DNA of 64,000 nucleotides from Xenoacremonium recifei (GCA_012184525.1 WOFQ01000018.1:496001-560000); one strand, 5' to 3'; positions 46,478-58,042 are shown, counted from the stretch's first letter. Notes: a model not told the origin generated them from the sequence alone. Program-made: numbers and translations.

Positions 46478-48236
46478 TTACCCTTTCGTTACCAAGGGCT
46501 TCCGCTTCACCCAGACCCGGATAGGCGCACTTGGCCATGAGGACACTGCTCCCTTCGAAACGCCATGCGAAGGCCAGCCCTTGCCCCTTGCAGGCTCAAT
46601 TTCGTACATGGAGATGAGGACGCTTGTGAAGATGAGCATCTTTTTAAGCGTGATCGAGGAGTCATCACACAAGGTCAGGCCACCATCTATCGCAAGTCAG
46701 CATGATTCTAGACAGACACCGGAAGGTCATACCGTAAGCTTTGACTGATTCTGAATCGGGGTTGAGTAGAAGAGCACCCTTCTCGTCGGTACTCTCCTTC
46801 ACGTGTCTTCGAACCTGCCAGTCATTCGCCTCAGGAAAGGCTCTGGGATCTGTGTTGTGAAGACTGTGAACAACATGTGCGAACGTGCCCTTCTTCAGCA
46901 AGAAAGTTTCGGTAGAACCATCTGTCCCTTTAAGCTCAACATCTTCCTTGATCTTTCTGACCGCCCATCCACCGCCGTATAGCCGCAGGCTCTCAACATA
47001 AGTGCCCGTGAGCAACGGACACTTGGTCATCAATGCCTCGACATCCAGCGTCTCAACCGTTGGCGGAACCCAAATACCACCCCCGAAGTCATTCGTCGGT
47101 TCGACGATCCGTACATACGGCGCCGTCTCCTCGCGAACCTGCTCCAGTAGCACGCGGTCCTGATACAGCTCCAGCAACGCCCACGAGATCAGCGACGCCG
47201 ACGTCGCATTGACCGACCACAGTAGGCCAACATCCCACGCGGCGCGCGCCCGCAGTGACAGTCCATGTTTGCGAAACACTACCGTACGGGCTTGCACCAG
47301 CGCACTGACGTTGTCAAGATCCTGCCACTTGGGCCCTGGCTCCTCGCCGCTCAGAGACTTGTCGAGCGCCTCGTGGAACTCCTCTAGGAACCCCAGTAGC
47401 TGGCGTAGCGCGGTACGGGCGCGCTGTGCACGAGGCCAGGGCACCCAGAGAGGAATGTCGAGAGCTAGCGTAGTGAAGCTCTCGTCGAGGGCCCAGAGGA
47501 ACGGCCAGATCTCTGGGAAGTTGTCCACGACGTTGGTTCCGAAGATGGCGGCTGTGCTGGGCTTCACTACGAAGTTCCGTACGAGCTCTATCAAGTCAGC
47601 CTCCATGACTCTCTCGTCACTGTCGTTGTCTTCGATGAGTTCCGCGTTGGCGAGGCGCTCCCAGTCCATTTGATCAACAGAATAAGAATTGAACGAGACC
47701 AAGTCGGCGACCTGTTCCTTCAAGCCTCGTATGATGTTGTTGACCATATCTCCTTGCACCGCCTCATTGAGTAGTTGTCCGTTTTCCTTTTGAATCTCGG
47801 TAGCCGCTTTGTCGTACGCATCCAGATCTTTGCTGGGTAGCCCAAAGTTGGTCACCATCAAACGGCGGACGATATACTGCTCGTCTGCCGCAGAACCGGG
47901 GTTCTTGAGGAGACTGGCCACAAGATCTGGTCGAAACACGAAGGTATGAACATGGCTAAAGAGGCGAATGGAGAAAATGCCCTTGGGAAAGCGGCTTCGA
48001 AACCGATCAAGTGACAGTGCAACGCTGACAACGATACGAGGAACGTGGCCAAAGTAGGGCATCCAGTATGGGGCCAAAGGTGGCGTGGACTTGCCATTTC
48101 CATGTGAAGTCGAACCTCCAGTGATCAGTCTCGTTGTTAGCAGGACAACGAAGATTGTGAGAGCGATGGCGAGTCCGGTAGGCTGTCCAAGGAATCCGTC
48201 ATCAAGACCTTGCCAAGTGGCCTTGACGTGGTCCAT
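46478..48236 (-). CDS. Cytochrome P450, CYP7/CYP8-like
   Basis: Two exons, 48236-46733 and 46686-46478, giving 570 residues. The 46-nt intron (GTATGA ... GCTGAC ... CGATAG) splits the heme-binding motif. An N-terminal membrane anchor (GLAIALTIFVVLLTTRL) is followed by a proline-rich hinge (PPLAPYWMPYFGHVP). The I helix reads LLWSVNATSASLISW instead of AGxDTT, as in CYP7/CYP8-type enzymes. ExxR is ESLR within VESLRLYGGG. The cysteine-ligand loop is YDGGLTLCDD: Tyr stands for Phe and Asp for the Gly two residues after Cys, both uncommon. It is likely an ER-bound oxygenase or isomerase acting on a lipid or secondary metabolite. A 29-residue upstream extension to 48323 is possible. Confidence 0.87.
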
Positions 48237-48631
48237 AATGAAAGTGAGGGCAGCAAGTAGCCCTTGAGACAAAGGTTCAACGACAGGTAGAGAGCATTGA
48301 TGAAGACTGTGTCTTACAACCAAAGTCTACTCCACGATGAAATATGTGGCCGCGAATTGGGTTGGAAGTTGTGCATTTAATGTGTCGTCAAAGATGTAGC
48401 TAAATGTCAAGGTCAGGCGCAGGCTGACAGTGGAGGTGCTTCTATTGGCGGTCGCACAGCCCCAATGGCCGTGCAGAATATTACAGAAGCCTGTTATTCC
48501 AACTAACGACAAAGCGACAGATTAAACTTCCTCTTCTTTGAAAAATCGAAGGAGTTTCTTTCACATGTAAAATTTTGCTTCTTGCAGAAAACTTGCATTT
48601 TCAAGTAAGAAAAAAGAAGGGCAAAATAATA
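48237..48631. other. Promoter of the P450 gene
   Basis: A 395-base gap between the P450 start and the tRNA 3' end. No coding frame is seen. It contains the tRNA terminator. Confidence 0.5.
48610..48626 (-). terminator. RNA polymerase III terminator of tRNA-Gln
   Basis: On the minus strand a TTTT run lies six bases past the tRNA 3' end and a TTTTTT run follows about eight bases further. Both are standard Pol III stop signals. Confidence 0.8.
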
Positions 48632-48702
48632 GGTTCCAGAGGGAGTCGAACCCTCGCTGGCGGAATCAGAATCCGCAGTCATAACCGTTAGACCATGGAA
48701 CC
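48632..48702 (-). tRNA. tRNA-Gln (anticodon CTG)
   Basis: A 71-base cloverleaf without intron. Acceptor stem GGTTCCA pairs with TGGAACC. The D arm is GTC/GAC, the anticodon stem is GCGGA/TCCGC with loop TTCTGAT (anticodon CTG, reads CAG), and the T arm is GAGGG-TTCGACT-CCCTC, containing a good B box. It decodes glutamine. It sits between the P450 gene and ATM1. Confidence 0.96.
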
Positions 48703-49431
48703 AGTTGAAGCGGTTTTCCACTTCCCATGGTGAGCCGGTTGCTCAGTGACAGAATTTTCGCTAAAAGATACTATAAAGGCGAGCACGCTTAGGCCAGGAC
48801 CTCTCAACTGAAGTATGCCCGTGAGATGGTCTTTTTGAGAAAATAACTATTCAGGATCAATACGGTACTGATTTGGAGCCCCCTGAAATTGGCGCCATTA
48901 TCTGATCGTGTTGTCTTATTACGCTGTGTCTCGCCATGTTATGAAGCCCTGGAGCATGCTCACGTGCGTGCACAACACGCCGTTGGAAGCACCAAAGTTC
49001 AAAATGCCTCGTGCCCTGGCAATTAGAATCTCTAATATTTGAGTGGTTAATTTTGGTGAGACTGAATATTCCTGGAATCTGTTGGAAGCGATTGGGCGCA
49101 GTCGAGAATTTGAGAACCTTGGGGTCTGCGGCCTGCGGCCTGAGGCGCCAAAAGACCGGTTGCATCATCTCCAATTAGCTTTGCGCACTTGAGGAGCTGA
49201 GCTTCCCTTTAAATACACACCTAACCCCGAACCACCGAAATACCCTCCGAAATACCCTCAAGCAGTACGTTTTCCTGTATATAAGGAGGGATCGTTTCTC
49301 CTCCAGTTCCCGCGGGAGTTCTGTTCCCTGCTCGTTCTGTCCCGCCCTTAGGAAGCTCTGGAAGCTCCCCCACCATCGCCCTGTCAAAGCCCGGCCGCAA
49401 CACCATGAGTCCTCCCGCCTAAGCCGCCACG
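48703..49431. other. Upstream regions of tRNA-Gln and ATM1
   Basis: No protein-coding frame is supported. The right half is the promoter and leader of ATM1, ending ACGATG. A TATAAA-like element is at about 48771-48776. Confidence 0.5.
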
Positions 49432-51671
49432 ATGCTCCCCCGATTACTCTACCGCTCGCCGCTACTATGCCCTCGGTGCAGCTTCACGAAGGTCCTGGCG
49501 CGCTCGCCATTGCTGCCACAGCACCCCAGCGCGCCTATCCAGCAACAGCTATGGACCTCGGCTGCCCCTCGGCGTGAGCATCCTCCAGCGTCCGGCATCG
49601 CAGCAGAAACCGCAAAACACGCTCCCTCGAAGACCGCAAGTCCGACCGCACCGAAAAATACACCTGCGCAAACCTCGCGAGCTGCGAAAAATGACCCCCT
49701 CGCTGCGCTGGACAAGGACAGGTCTGCGTCGGAGCAGCGCAAGGCCGATTGGGCCATCATGAAGGAAATGTCCCGCTACTTGTGGCCGAAGGACAGTCTG
49801 AGCACCAAGCTCCGTGTTGGGCTGGCTGTCTTTCTGCTGATAGGCGCAAAGGTTCTGAATGTTCAGATCCCCTTCTATTTCAAGAGCATCGTGGACACCA
49901 TGAACGTTGATGTTGCTACCTTGGGAGGAACCATGACGACGGTAGCAGGAACCATGATCCTCGCTTACGGTGCTACTCGTATAGGCGCAACCGTCTTCCA
50001 GGAGCTGCGCAATGCCGTCTTTGCTTCCGTTGCGCAGAAGGCCATCCGTCGAGTTGCCGGCAACGTCTTTGATCATCTGCTGCGACTGGATCTGGGCTTC
50101 CACCTCTCGAAACAGACCGGCGGCTTGACCAGGGCTATCGATCGAGGAACCAAGGGCATCAGTTTTCTGCTGACGAGCATGGTTTTCCATATCCTCCCCA
50201 CTGCGTTGGAAATCAGCATGGTTTGTGGAATCCTGACCTGGCAATACGGCGCCAAGTTTGCGGCCATCACCGTCCTAACCATGGTCGGCTACACGGCCTT
50301 TACCATTTGGACGACTGCTTGGAGAACCAAGTTTCGAAGACAGGCCAACGCAGCAGACAACAGAGCCTCGACGGTTGCAGTCGATTCGTTGATCAACTAC
50401 GAGGCTGTCAAGTACTTCAATAATGAGAAGTTTGAGGTGGCGCGCTACGACAAGGCGTTGCAGCAGTATGAAAGAAGCTCAATCAAAGTCGCCACCTCTT
50501 TGGCGTTCCTCAACAGTGGGCAGAACATCATTTTCTCTACCGCTCTGACGGGCATGATGTATCTGGCTGCCGACGGTGTTGCCTCTGGTGCGCTGACCGT
50601 GGGTGACCTTGTCATGGTCAACCAGCTGGTCTTCCAACTCTCCGTTCCCCTTAATTTCCTGGGCTCGGTGTATCGCGAGTTGCGGCAGTCTCTCCTCGAT
50701 ATGGAGACTCTCTTCAGCTTACAGAAGGTCAATGTGACCATCACAGAGAAACCCGGCGCTAAGCCCTTGGTCCTCGACAAGGGTGGTGAGATCAGATTCG
50801 AGAACGTGAACTTCAGCTACCACCCCGAGCGCCCTATCCTCCAAAATCTTTCTCTTACGATCCCTGCTGGCAAGAAGGTTGCCATTGTCGGACCTAGCGG
50901 CTGCGGAAAGTCGACCCTGCTGCGATTATTGTTCAGATCCTACGACGCTCAAGGGGGCCGGATCCTTATCGATGATCAGGACATTCGAGATGTCAACTTG
51001 GAATCTCTGCGAAAGTCTATTGGTGTCGTGCCTCAGGATACCCCCCTGTTCAATGACACTGTTGAATATAATATCCGCTACGGAAACACCAGTGCCACCC
51101 ACGAGGAGATCGTGGCAGCGGCCCAACGAGCACGCATCCACGACATCATTGAGAAATTCCCAGACGGCTACAACACCAAGGTTGGTGAGCGCGGTCTCAT
51201 GATCTCTGGTGGTGAGAAACAGCGGCTAGCGATGAGCCGACTCCTGCTCAAGGACCCTCCGTTGCTGTTCTTTGACGAAGCGACTAGTGCTCTCGACACA
51301 CACACGGAGCAGGCCTTGATGGTGAATATTAACAATATTCTGAAGGAAAAGGGCCGAACCAGCGTGTTTGTTGCGCATCGTCTGAGAACTATCTTTGATT
51401 CGGACTTGATTATCGTCCTCAAGGAGGGCAAGGTTGCTGAGATGGGCTCTCATCGCGAGCTGATTGATCGAGCTGGTGTCTATGCTGAGTTGTGGAGTGG
51501 TAAGTTGCTATTCTTTATCCTACCTATTTAGGGGCATTTTGTTCTAACATAATGACAGCTCAAGAGACTCGGTTCCATGAGGATGGTAGCGCTAGAGAGG
51601 AGGGGGAAGAGGATGAGGAGGATGATATAGACGACAAGATCCAGACAGAGTCATCCGATATCCGACGATAG
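49432..51671 (+). CDS. ATM1: Mitochondrial ABC transporter Atm1
   Basis: Two exons, 49432-51499 and 51559-51671, giving 726 residues. The 59-nt intron (GTAAGT ... AACATAATGACAG) joins YAELWS to AQETRFHEDG and replaces a 10-codon readthrough end. The N-terminus (1-90) is an Arg/Ser/Ala-rich mitochondrial presequence. Six transmembrane helices lie at about 125-420 (IPFYFKSIVDTMNV, NYEAVKYFNNEKFE). The nucleotide-binding domain has Walker A GPSGCGKST (487-495), signature ISGGEKQRLAMSR (591 on), Walker B LLFFDEATSALD (D615/E616) and the H-loop VAHRL. The tail is acidic. It is an inner-membrane half transporter that exports a glutathione-linked sulfur compound for cytosolic iron-sulfur assembly. 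Confidence 0.97.
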
Positions 51672-52057
51672 GGCTGACATGTCGCGGACAATAATTACAA
51701 GAATCAAGACCATATATTAGACAAGGCAACCAACTTTCGCAAGATCGTTTCGGCTCATCTGCACTTCTCTGGGTACACTCACTCAGGATAGGGTATAGTG
51801 ACTTTCAGGTGAGGGATAGATGGGCGTTTTGGGCTCAATACAACTCAATCTTGTTCCTTGCTAACTCTCACCGGCAATATGATTGCAAATTTATTATGAT
51901 TCAAAGTTATGGATATGCCCCTTTACCAGAGAAACTGTCAAATCCTCACCGCCTTTCGTTCTGTCAGGTTCTCTCTCTGCCTCCTTCTGTTACCCTTCCT
52001 CAAAGCAACACAGAACGTGCTCATAATCAAAAGCAAACAAGCTCCCTCCCGGAGCCA
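51672..52057. other. Convergent intergenic region
   Basis: A 386-base gap between converging stops of ATM1 and the peptidase-like gene. It should contain both 3' UTRs; nothing else was recognised. Confidence 0.5.
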
Positions 52058-53836
52058 TCAGATTATCTCCACCTTGCAGCCCGTTTTCTCCTCGATATCT
52101 TGGAACACCTCTTGAATAGGCACTACAAGAGTTACATCCTTAATATGGGGATATAGAAAGAATCTGTCAGAATCGGCGTCATCTTCTTCGCTGGCGCCCC
52201 GATCCCACTCTTCTGGTTCAAGGTAACGACGGAAGGTTTTATCGATCTTGACTGATGGTGACGTCTCCCCTTCTAACACGATTCCACCGTCGATCATTCC
52301 GATGATACGGCCGGCCATGTCGAACACTGCGGCCCCTGAGTCTCCGACTTGAGCAAACAGGGAATAGTTATTGCCAAAATTCGTTTCGTGATGTAAACGA
52401 GAAGTTAGCACAATCCACTCCCAAGCTGGAGACGATCGGCCATCAGGACCTATGCAACGGACCACGCTTTTGATCTCGTCGGTATGGCCGAAGGTCAGTC
52501 CCGATGTGGCTCCGCGTTTGCAAACACCGATTGACTCCCGCTTGGAGATCTCTTCGGCCGACAAAGTACCTTGCAGGCTGGCTTTGCCAGAATTCTCTAT
52601 TACCCTCCGTAACAAGCGACTGAAGTCATACACTCCTTCGTCTCTGCGCGGATTGCAGAACCAACACGAGAAGTTACGAAAGCTTTCGCCCTTCCGGTCG
52701 AAAAGAACGCTATTTGTTGGTGGCGATGAGGATTTGTTCTCGTTTAGACGTACGAGAGCCCAATCCCTGATGTGGCCCCGGGATGAGACCTGCAGAGGAG
52801 GCATTTCTGCAATGTATCCGATGGTCCTACCCTCCGCCGTGTCGAATTTTGTGTCGGATAGCGTTTGGTAAATTTCCCTCCCGAGTGAAAGCTGCCTAGC
52901 TAAAAACTCAAGACGAATCTGATCGTCATCTGCGGGCTCCTGCTTTTTTCTCACATCTTCGGAAAATGATTCGAGCTTCCATTCCGCGTGGCTCAGGCCA
53001 TCTTCCAGCCGATCCCGCTCCAGTTTCAATAGCCTGGGACACAATTGAACAACCTGATGTCGAGGCTCGTCCTGATCTCCATTGCCGAGGTGGTAACCCT
53101 CGTGGTCTTCGAGCCAAGCTTCGGGTTTGGCTGGCATCTCTTGTTTACCTGGCCGGTGAACAACGTGCCGGCACGTTAGCCCATAGACTTCCTTGCGCCC
53201 TGATAGTCTCACGTAGAGCCCCAAAGTCCCGTAATAGGAGTCACTTGAGGCTGGGGCTATCGGATATCCAAGATGGGATAGGAAATTAAGGTTGCACGGC
53301 TCCAGAATCATCCTCTTGTTCATCTCCAAAGCTTCTGCCTTCTTTTCCAGATCGGTGTCCATGGCGAAGAAGCTCCGATTGATCTCTCTGATCTGGACAT
53401 CGACGTCTGAGATTTCAACACGTCGAAGGATCTCCTGGCATGCCAGCGCAGCTTTAACAGCAACCTCCCATCCTAGGCCGTGGTCTGGAGGAACCTCAAT
53501 CATCAAGACGGTACTCTCCCTCGGTCCTTCATGGTCACCATAGTCTTTACAGAGTTTGATGGGATAGAATCGGCTCCAGGTTATCCGAGAATCCTCAAGC
53601 TCCGAGTAGAGAGACTGCACGAGGCTATCAGACCATTTGGAAACGATGTCATGCTGTCCGATGGTTTTGAGCGACTTGGTATCTGCGCCACCTGGCCACC
53701 AAGCTCCTGAACCGGAATATTCCCATGTGCTTGTTCTCGCAACCAGCTTACCCCCAACCTCATAGTAAAACCAGTTTCGCTCTATATCAGTGACGGGCTT
53801 TGGTTTCTCGATTGAATCCATAGTTGCGTTGGTCAT
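52058..53836 (-). CDS. Trypsin-fold peptidase-like intracellular protein
   Basis: Single-exon model of 592 residues from the first ATG (53836); the frame extends upstream only to a TTG. No signal peptide or membrane segment is seen. The catalytic triad order of chymotrypsin-type serine peptidases is present with wide spacing: H224 in GLTCRHVVH, D358 in RDWALVRL and S500 in VGDSGAAVF. Long charged inserts lie between them, including a coiled-coil-like stretch (about 265-320). About 195 residues of unknown fold precede the peptidase part. The protein therefore differs from secreted trypsins and resembles fungal cytosolic trypsin-like proteins of unknown role. Activity is inferred only from the triad. 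An additional intron cannot be excluded. Confidence 0.72.
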   Translation of the reverse strand: MTNATMDSIEKPKPVTDIERNWFYYEVGGKLVARTSTWEYSGSGAWWPGGADTKSLKTIGQHDIVSKWSDSLVQSLYSELEDSRITWSRFYPIKLCKDYGDHEGPRESTVLMIEVPPDHGLGWEVAVKAALACQEILRRVEISDVDVQIREINRSFFAMDTDLEKKAEALEMNKRMILEPCNLNFLSHLGYPIAPASSDSYYGTLGLYVRLSGRKEVYGLTCRHVVHRPGKQEMPAKPEAWLEDHEGYHLGNGDQDEPRHQVVQLCPRLLKLERDRLEDGLSHAEWKLESFSEDVRKKQEPADDDQIRLEFLARQLSLGREIYQTLSDTKFDTAEGRTIGYIAEMPPLQVSSRGHIRDWALVRLNENKSSSPPTNSVLFDRKGESFRNFSCWFCNPRRDEGVYDFSRLLRRVIENSGKASLQGTLSAEEISKRESIGVCKRGATSGLTFGHTDEIKSVVRCIGPDGRSSPAWEWIVLTSRLHHETNFGNNYSLFAQVGDSGAAVFDMAGRIIGMIDGGIVLEGETSPSVKIDKTFRRYLEPEEWDRGASEEDDADSDRFFLYPHIKDVTLVVPIQEVFQDIEEKTGCKVEII

Positions 53837-56581
53837 CAAGACGGTAGAGGCTCGTTTATGGTGGAAGGGATTTTGGTGTGACCGAAGCTCTGCGGTTGAA
53901 AGCAATAGGAGTAAATTTCTATATAGAAATTAGAATCAAAGAGACAGGAGGTCGAGCTTGCAACGAGTCTACTTATAGCCTTTCTTGATAGCTCTCAAGG
54001 TCACGTAGACGGCGCATTGGGTCCAGTCGGCGTCTTGAACTTACCTCGCCACCCAACCCCAAAGTCTATTGCGTAGGAACTCTACACGGTATTTTGACCA
54101 ATTGATCATCAGCTTCCTCAGCCAGAATTCTGCGCATCTCACAAAATTTACTCTATCGTCCAAGCAAGCGTCAGCTCTGACTCCATTATTAGTCGAGGGA
54201 GAAGAGAACATCATTGAAGCGTACGGCGTATGACTCTTCACCGATGCAGGGAAACTTAATCATGTCTTGCTTGGCCATGTGCCAAGTGCATGAAAGTAAA
54301 TCCGAGTGAACTCAAGTTTATTCTCCGAAACTTTGAGTTAACCTGTGCAACAAAGTAGAAGGGTTCTCACACGGAATACCGAAAATCTCAACCAACACAT
54401 ACATCGAGAGCAATGTACAGAACCAGATCACCGCGGTACACAGCAATCATCAATATTCTAGAGATCAATATTCTAAAGTCTTTTGCGACAAGGCATATTT
54501 CTATACTTTCCTCCCAGTAATGACCAAGGTAAGCAGCTGTCGGGTAGCAGGCTGAGGACCTGAACTGGTGTACAACTCTGACTTGCAGTATCAAGCCTAC
54601 CTCGAAGGACCTCCTGGTCGACAAGTCCAGCAACTGCCGAAAGGGATTATCTACCTCGCCTTACCTTCCAGTGAACGGCCAAGCGTGATATGCAGGCACT
54701 CAAGTTGTCTCTCCACCCCCAGAGTGATCGACTCTGAGAGTCTCCTCATGCCTCACTTCTCCGGTACCGAGGCTTGTCTGTTCATCACGTTCTTCACGCC
54801 ACAATGCACCAGTGCCTTGCAACCCTCCCAAATTGCAGCTTATGCTCTTCACACACACGACCGGTCCCAGCCAGTTCTCTCGCTGGTACGATTCCTTGCC
54901 GATGGTGCATCGCCCCCTGTCGGTACCAAACCACAACCCAACTGCCGTTGCAGACGGAGCACGGCAGCCCTTGCTCGACGTTGCAACGCGTCTAGCAGCC
55001 TCGTCGGAGTCGGAGAGTTCCATCCCGCCTCAGCCTAGCATTAGTCGGAATCACAACTGCACTTGGTTGTCTCTCACCGTTGTTAGTCCCCCCTGTCTTT
55101 CGACGTGACCGCCATTAGCGCATGTCTTACCTGTAAATCGTTCCGCTGTCTTTCGCACGTGCCCAGAGGTCGAGCCAGACTCACACTTTAACAATTGCCG
55201 ATCAATGCGATGTCGATATGCCGGTGAGCGAGTTTCTCCCTCTCGCCAGACTATCGAGTCACCCAGGCCTCGCCCTTCGCCGCTTCGAGGACCCTGTGAA
55301 GCCGATCGTCATTCTTGCCAGTGGGGATGGGCAGCAGCGCAAAGCGGCGCAGGGCAGGGTCTCGAATCCTGGCATCACGAAGGACGTTGAGAATCGGCCG
55401 AGGGACTACGAGCCCCCTGTCGGTCACAGACCAGAGGCCCAAGCAAAGTGACAGCAGCAGGGGCGTGTTTCTGCTCCCGCATTGACATGGACCCCTTCCA
55501 ACTTCCAACCAGCCCGGTCCCTGAAGTTGCTCCTGGTTCCTTTGGCGGAGCCGGCAAGGGTTGTGACAGCATGGGGAGAAGACCCAACAAGGGTTGCGAG
55601 CAAGGCCCCGATAAGCAAGGCTGGGCCTGACCTGGCTAATAACCCAGCGTCGAGGAACCTTTTGAGACCGGCCCGGATAGCCTCGTCTGGTCTTCGTGGA
55701 GAACCTACCCTTCCAATTAGCGTTCCCAATAATTACGCCGTGCTTCAAGCCCGATCTTTGGGAGTTTGTCGCCGTCAAGACTCATTAATCACACGATAGA
55801 GACCGTATTCCGGGCTCAGCCTAATTGGCCCTGTTACTTGTCCACTCTCCCGGAATTCCGCTAACTGGCATGGCTTCTACGCCCGGTAATAAGCCCAAGG
55901 GTCGAACTGCGGGTTTCCAGACACGCAGACGAATTATTTGCTTCTCAAGCTCAATGCCAAGTAACATTCACATGGCGTTTACAAGCTGTTTGGAGACTTC
56001 CCGCTACCTCGTAGCCTTTCTCAAGGGCCTACTTGGAATATGCCAGTGTCAATATGAGCCTCGGCAAACTCGCGAGTTCAGGAACACCGCGAAAGAAAGC
56101 TCTAGACTCTTGTCCAAGGACCGGATACTTAAGAGAAAACTTATTTTGCAACCAATTGTTTCTTCTCATTTCCATTCTCGGCCTTCGGGAAATCTTCCGG
56201 CGTGCGTTCCCTCACAGCGTTCCCGTTCCTCGCTGGAATTTCGCAGAACGCGGGGTAATCGCGAGAGCCCAACCACCAACACAATCAAGTGATTTATTAC
56301 TTCCTTCACCCGAAGTGCTTTCTCTTCTTCATTACAGCTTTACATGACAAATCTGTGGATCAGTCAATTTAGCCGCGCCGTGAATAATATAGCCGTGCCT
56401 CTGAAGCCGTTGGCGACTGTCGTTTCTGAGGGAACCCGGAGCAATTGTCGGGGGAGCAGCCGGCGCATAGTAGAGAATAGTTTACAATGGAGCTCATGAC
56501 TATAATAAGTGAATACATTGGCAACAAACTTTTGCTTAATGGCAGATCTAGTCTATAGAAAGGGTTTCTCGATAACCGGAC
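53837..56581. other. Intergenic region of 2.7 kb
   Basis: No gene recognised. A 15-base tandem duplication (ATCAATATTCTAGAG type) is at 54449-54478. Frames of 100-175 codons on both strands at 54.6-55.8 kb lack start context, codon regularity and motifs. The right end should hold the promoter of the hydrolase gene. Confidence 0.5.
54449..54478. repeat. 15-bp tandem duplication
   Basis: Two adjacent 15-base copies differ at one position (TAGAG versus TAAAG). Small local duplication without evident function. Confidence 0.8.
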
Positions 56582-58042
56582 ATGCTTTTTAACAAGTTCT
56601 TCTCTTTGGCGGCTCTGTTTGCCAGCCAGTCTGCGCCTGTCATAGCCAAGGGTCACCCGAAGGGTTCCAAAATCGTGGTTTACCCCATCCCTTCGGGTGC
56701 TCCCACGATCAATGACTATCTCGTTCAAGCGAGGGCTCAAGGTGGAGAATGGAAGACTGTCGACACATACAAAGCCATAGTTGAGCAGGTCAACACGACA
56801 ACTGGGTCATCAATTCAATATGATGCTTCCATGGCATATTTTGACTTTGATGGCACTGTCGACATATCCGTTCAGTATCTGGCAGGGACTGCCTCATCCG
56901 TCGAGATTCGACCTCTTTCACTCGATATGGTCCCAAATCCTATTGGCAACAACACGTTCACATTTAGTTTGAGCGACCCGGTTGACATCGTGTTTCAGAC
57001 CAACGGAGATATCTTCCACACCCTCAACCTGTTAACAAACTCCATTGAGACGGATGTGCCATCTCCAAACGCCAAGGACGTGATCTACTTCGGCCCGGGT
57101 ACTCATAGCGTGGAGAGCGGCGTGGTCAATGCAACTTCCGGCCAGACAATTTACCTCGCAGGGGGCGCATTTCTGACCTCTGCCATCGCCGTATGGAATG
57201 CTACCGACGTTAACATACGAGGCCGCGGGATCATCTATAACGTCGCAGATACAGCCGTCGACGTTGAGTACTCCAAGGGAGTGACTGTCGAAGGCCTGAC
57301 CATCCTCAACCCAAAGCACAATTCCTTCCAAGCAGGACAAAGCGAGGATGTGGTATTTCGCAAGGTCCGGGCGTTCAGCGCCACAAGCTGGGGTGATGGG
57401 ATCGACCTTTACTCAACCAAAAATGTGCTAGTTGACGGCGTCTTCATGCGGACGAGCGACGACTGCATTGCCGTATACAACCATCGCGACGACTGGTACG
57501 GAAACTCCACGAATATCACAATCCAAGACTCGACTCTGTGGGCAGACCTGGCTCACCCGATCAACGTGGGCACACACGGCAATCCAGCGGACCCAGAAAC
57601 GCTGCAGGATCTGACCATTGTTAATATCGACATCCTGGACCACCGCGAGATGCAAATGAACTACCAAGGGTGTATTGCTCTCAACCCAGGTGACGATAAT
57701 TTAATTAAAGACGTGCTCATCGAGGATGTGCGCGTCGAGAACTTCCGTCTTGGCCAGTTGATCAACATGCGCGTCATGTACAACACCGACTACAACACTG
57801 CTCCTGGACGAGGGATATCCAATGTGACTATCCGCAACATGGATTACAACGGGAACCGTTCGAATCCCGATATCTTTGTTGGTTATGACGAAGAGCGAAT
57901 CATTCAATACGTCCAGTTTGAGAACTTGACTATCAATGGATTACATATCTCGGACGATATGAAGAAGCCATCTTGGTATTTGACATCGGATATGGTGCCT
58001 ATGTTTGTCAACGAACATGTATTTAACTTGACGTTTACTTAA
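56582..58042 (+). CDS. Secreted right-handed beta-helix glycoside hydrolase (GH28-like)
   Basis: Single exon, 486 residues. The signal peptide is residues 1 to about 22 (MLFNKFFSLAALFASQS). An N-terminal beta-sandwich-like part (about 25-165) contains VVYPIPSGAP, MAYFDFDGTVDISV and VFQTNGDIFHTLNL. A pectin-lyase-type parallel beta helix follows. Candidate catalytic acids are D272/D275 in WGDGIDLYS and the pair D293/D294 in TSDDCIAVY. A THG motif with H332 (NVGTHGN) lies where GH28 enzymes have GHG. The RIK motif of polygalacturonases is not obvious (INMRVMY instead), so the substrate may differ, and a relation to GH49-type enzymes with an N-terminal sandwich is possible. Several N-glycosylation sites (NTT, NNT, NLT) fit extracellular polysaccharide breakdown. 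Confidence 0.82.
   Translation: MLFNKFFSLAALFASQSAPVIAKGHPKGSKIVVYPIPSGAPTINDYLVQARAQGGEWKTVDTYKAIVEQVNTTTGSSIQYDASMAYFDFDGTVDISVQYLAGTASSVEIRPLSLDMVPNPIGNNTFTFSLSDPVDIVFQTNGDIFHTLNLLTNSIETDVPSPNAKDVIYFGPGTHSVESGVVNATSGQTIYLAGGAFLTSAIAVWNATDVNIRGRGIIYNVADTAVDVEYSKGVTVEGLTILNPKHNSFQAGQSEDVVFRKVRAFSATSWGDGIDLYSTKNVLVDGVFMRTSDDCIAVYNHRDDWYGNSTNITIQDSTLWADLAHPINVGTHGNPADPETLQDLTIVNIDILDHREMQMNYQGCIALNPGDDNLIKDVLIEDVRVENFRLGQLINMRVMYNTDYNTAPGRGISNVTIRNMDYNGNRSNPDIFVGYDEERIIQYVQFENLTINGLHISDDMKKPSWYLTSDMVPMFVNEHVFNLTFT

Noticed and set aside
46687..46733. Extra residue in the P450 heme loop (apparent YGDGG)
   Set aside because: Correct splicing of the codon across the 46-nt intron gives GAT (Asp), so the loop is YDGGLTLC with normal spacing.
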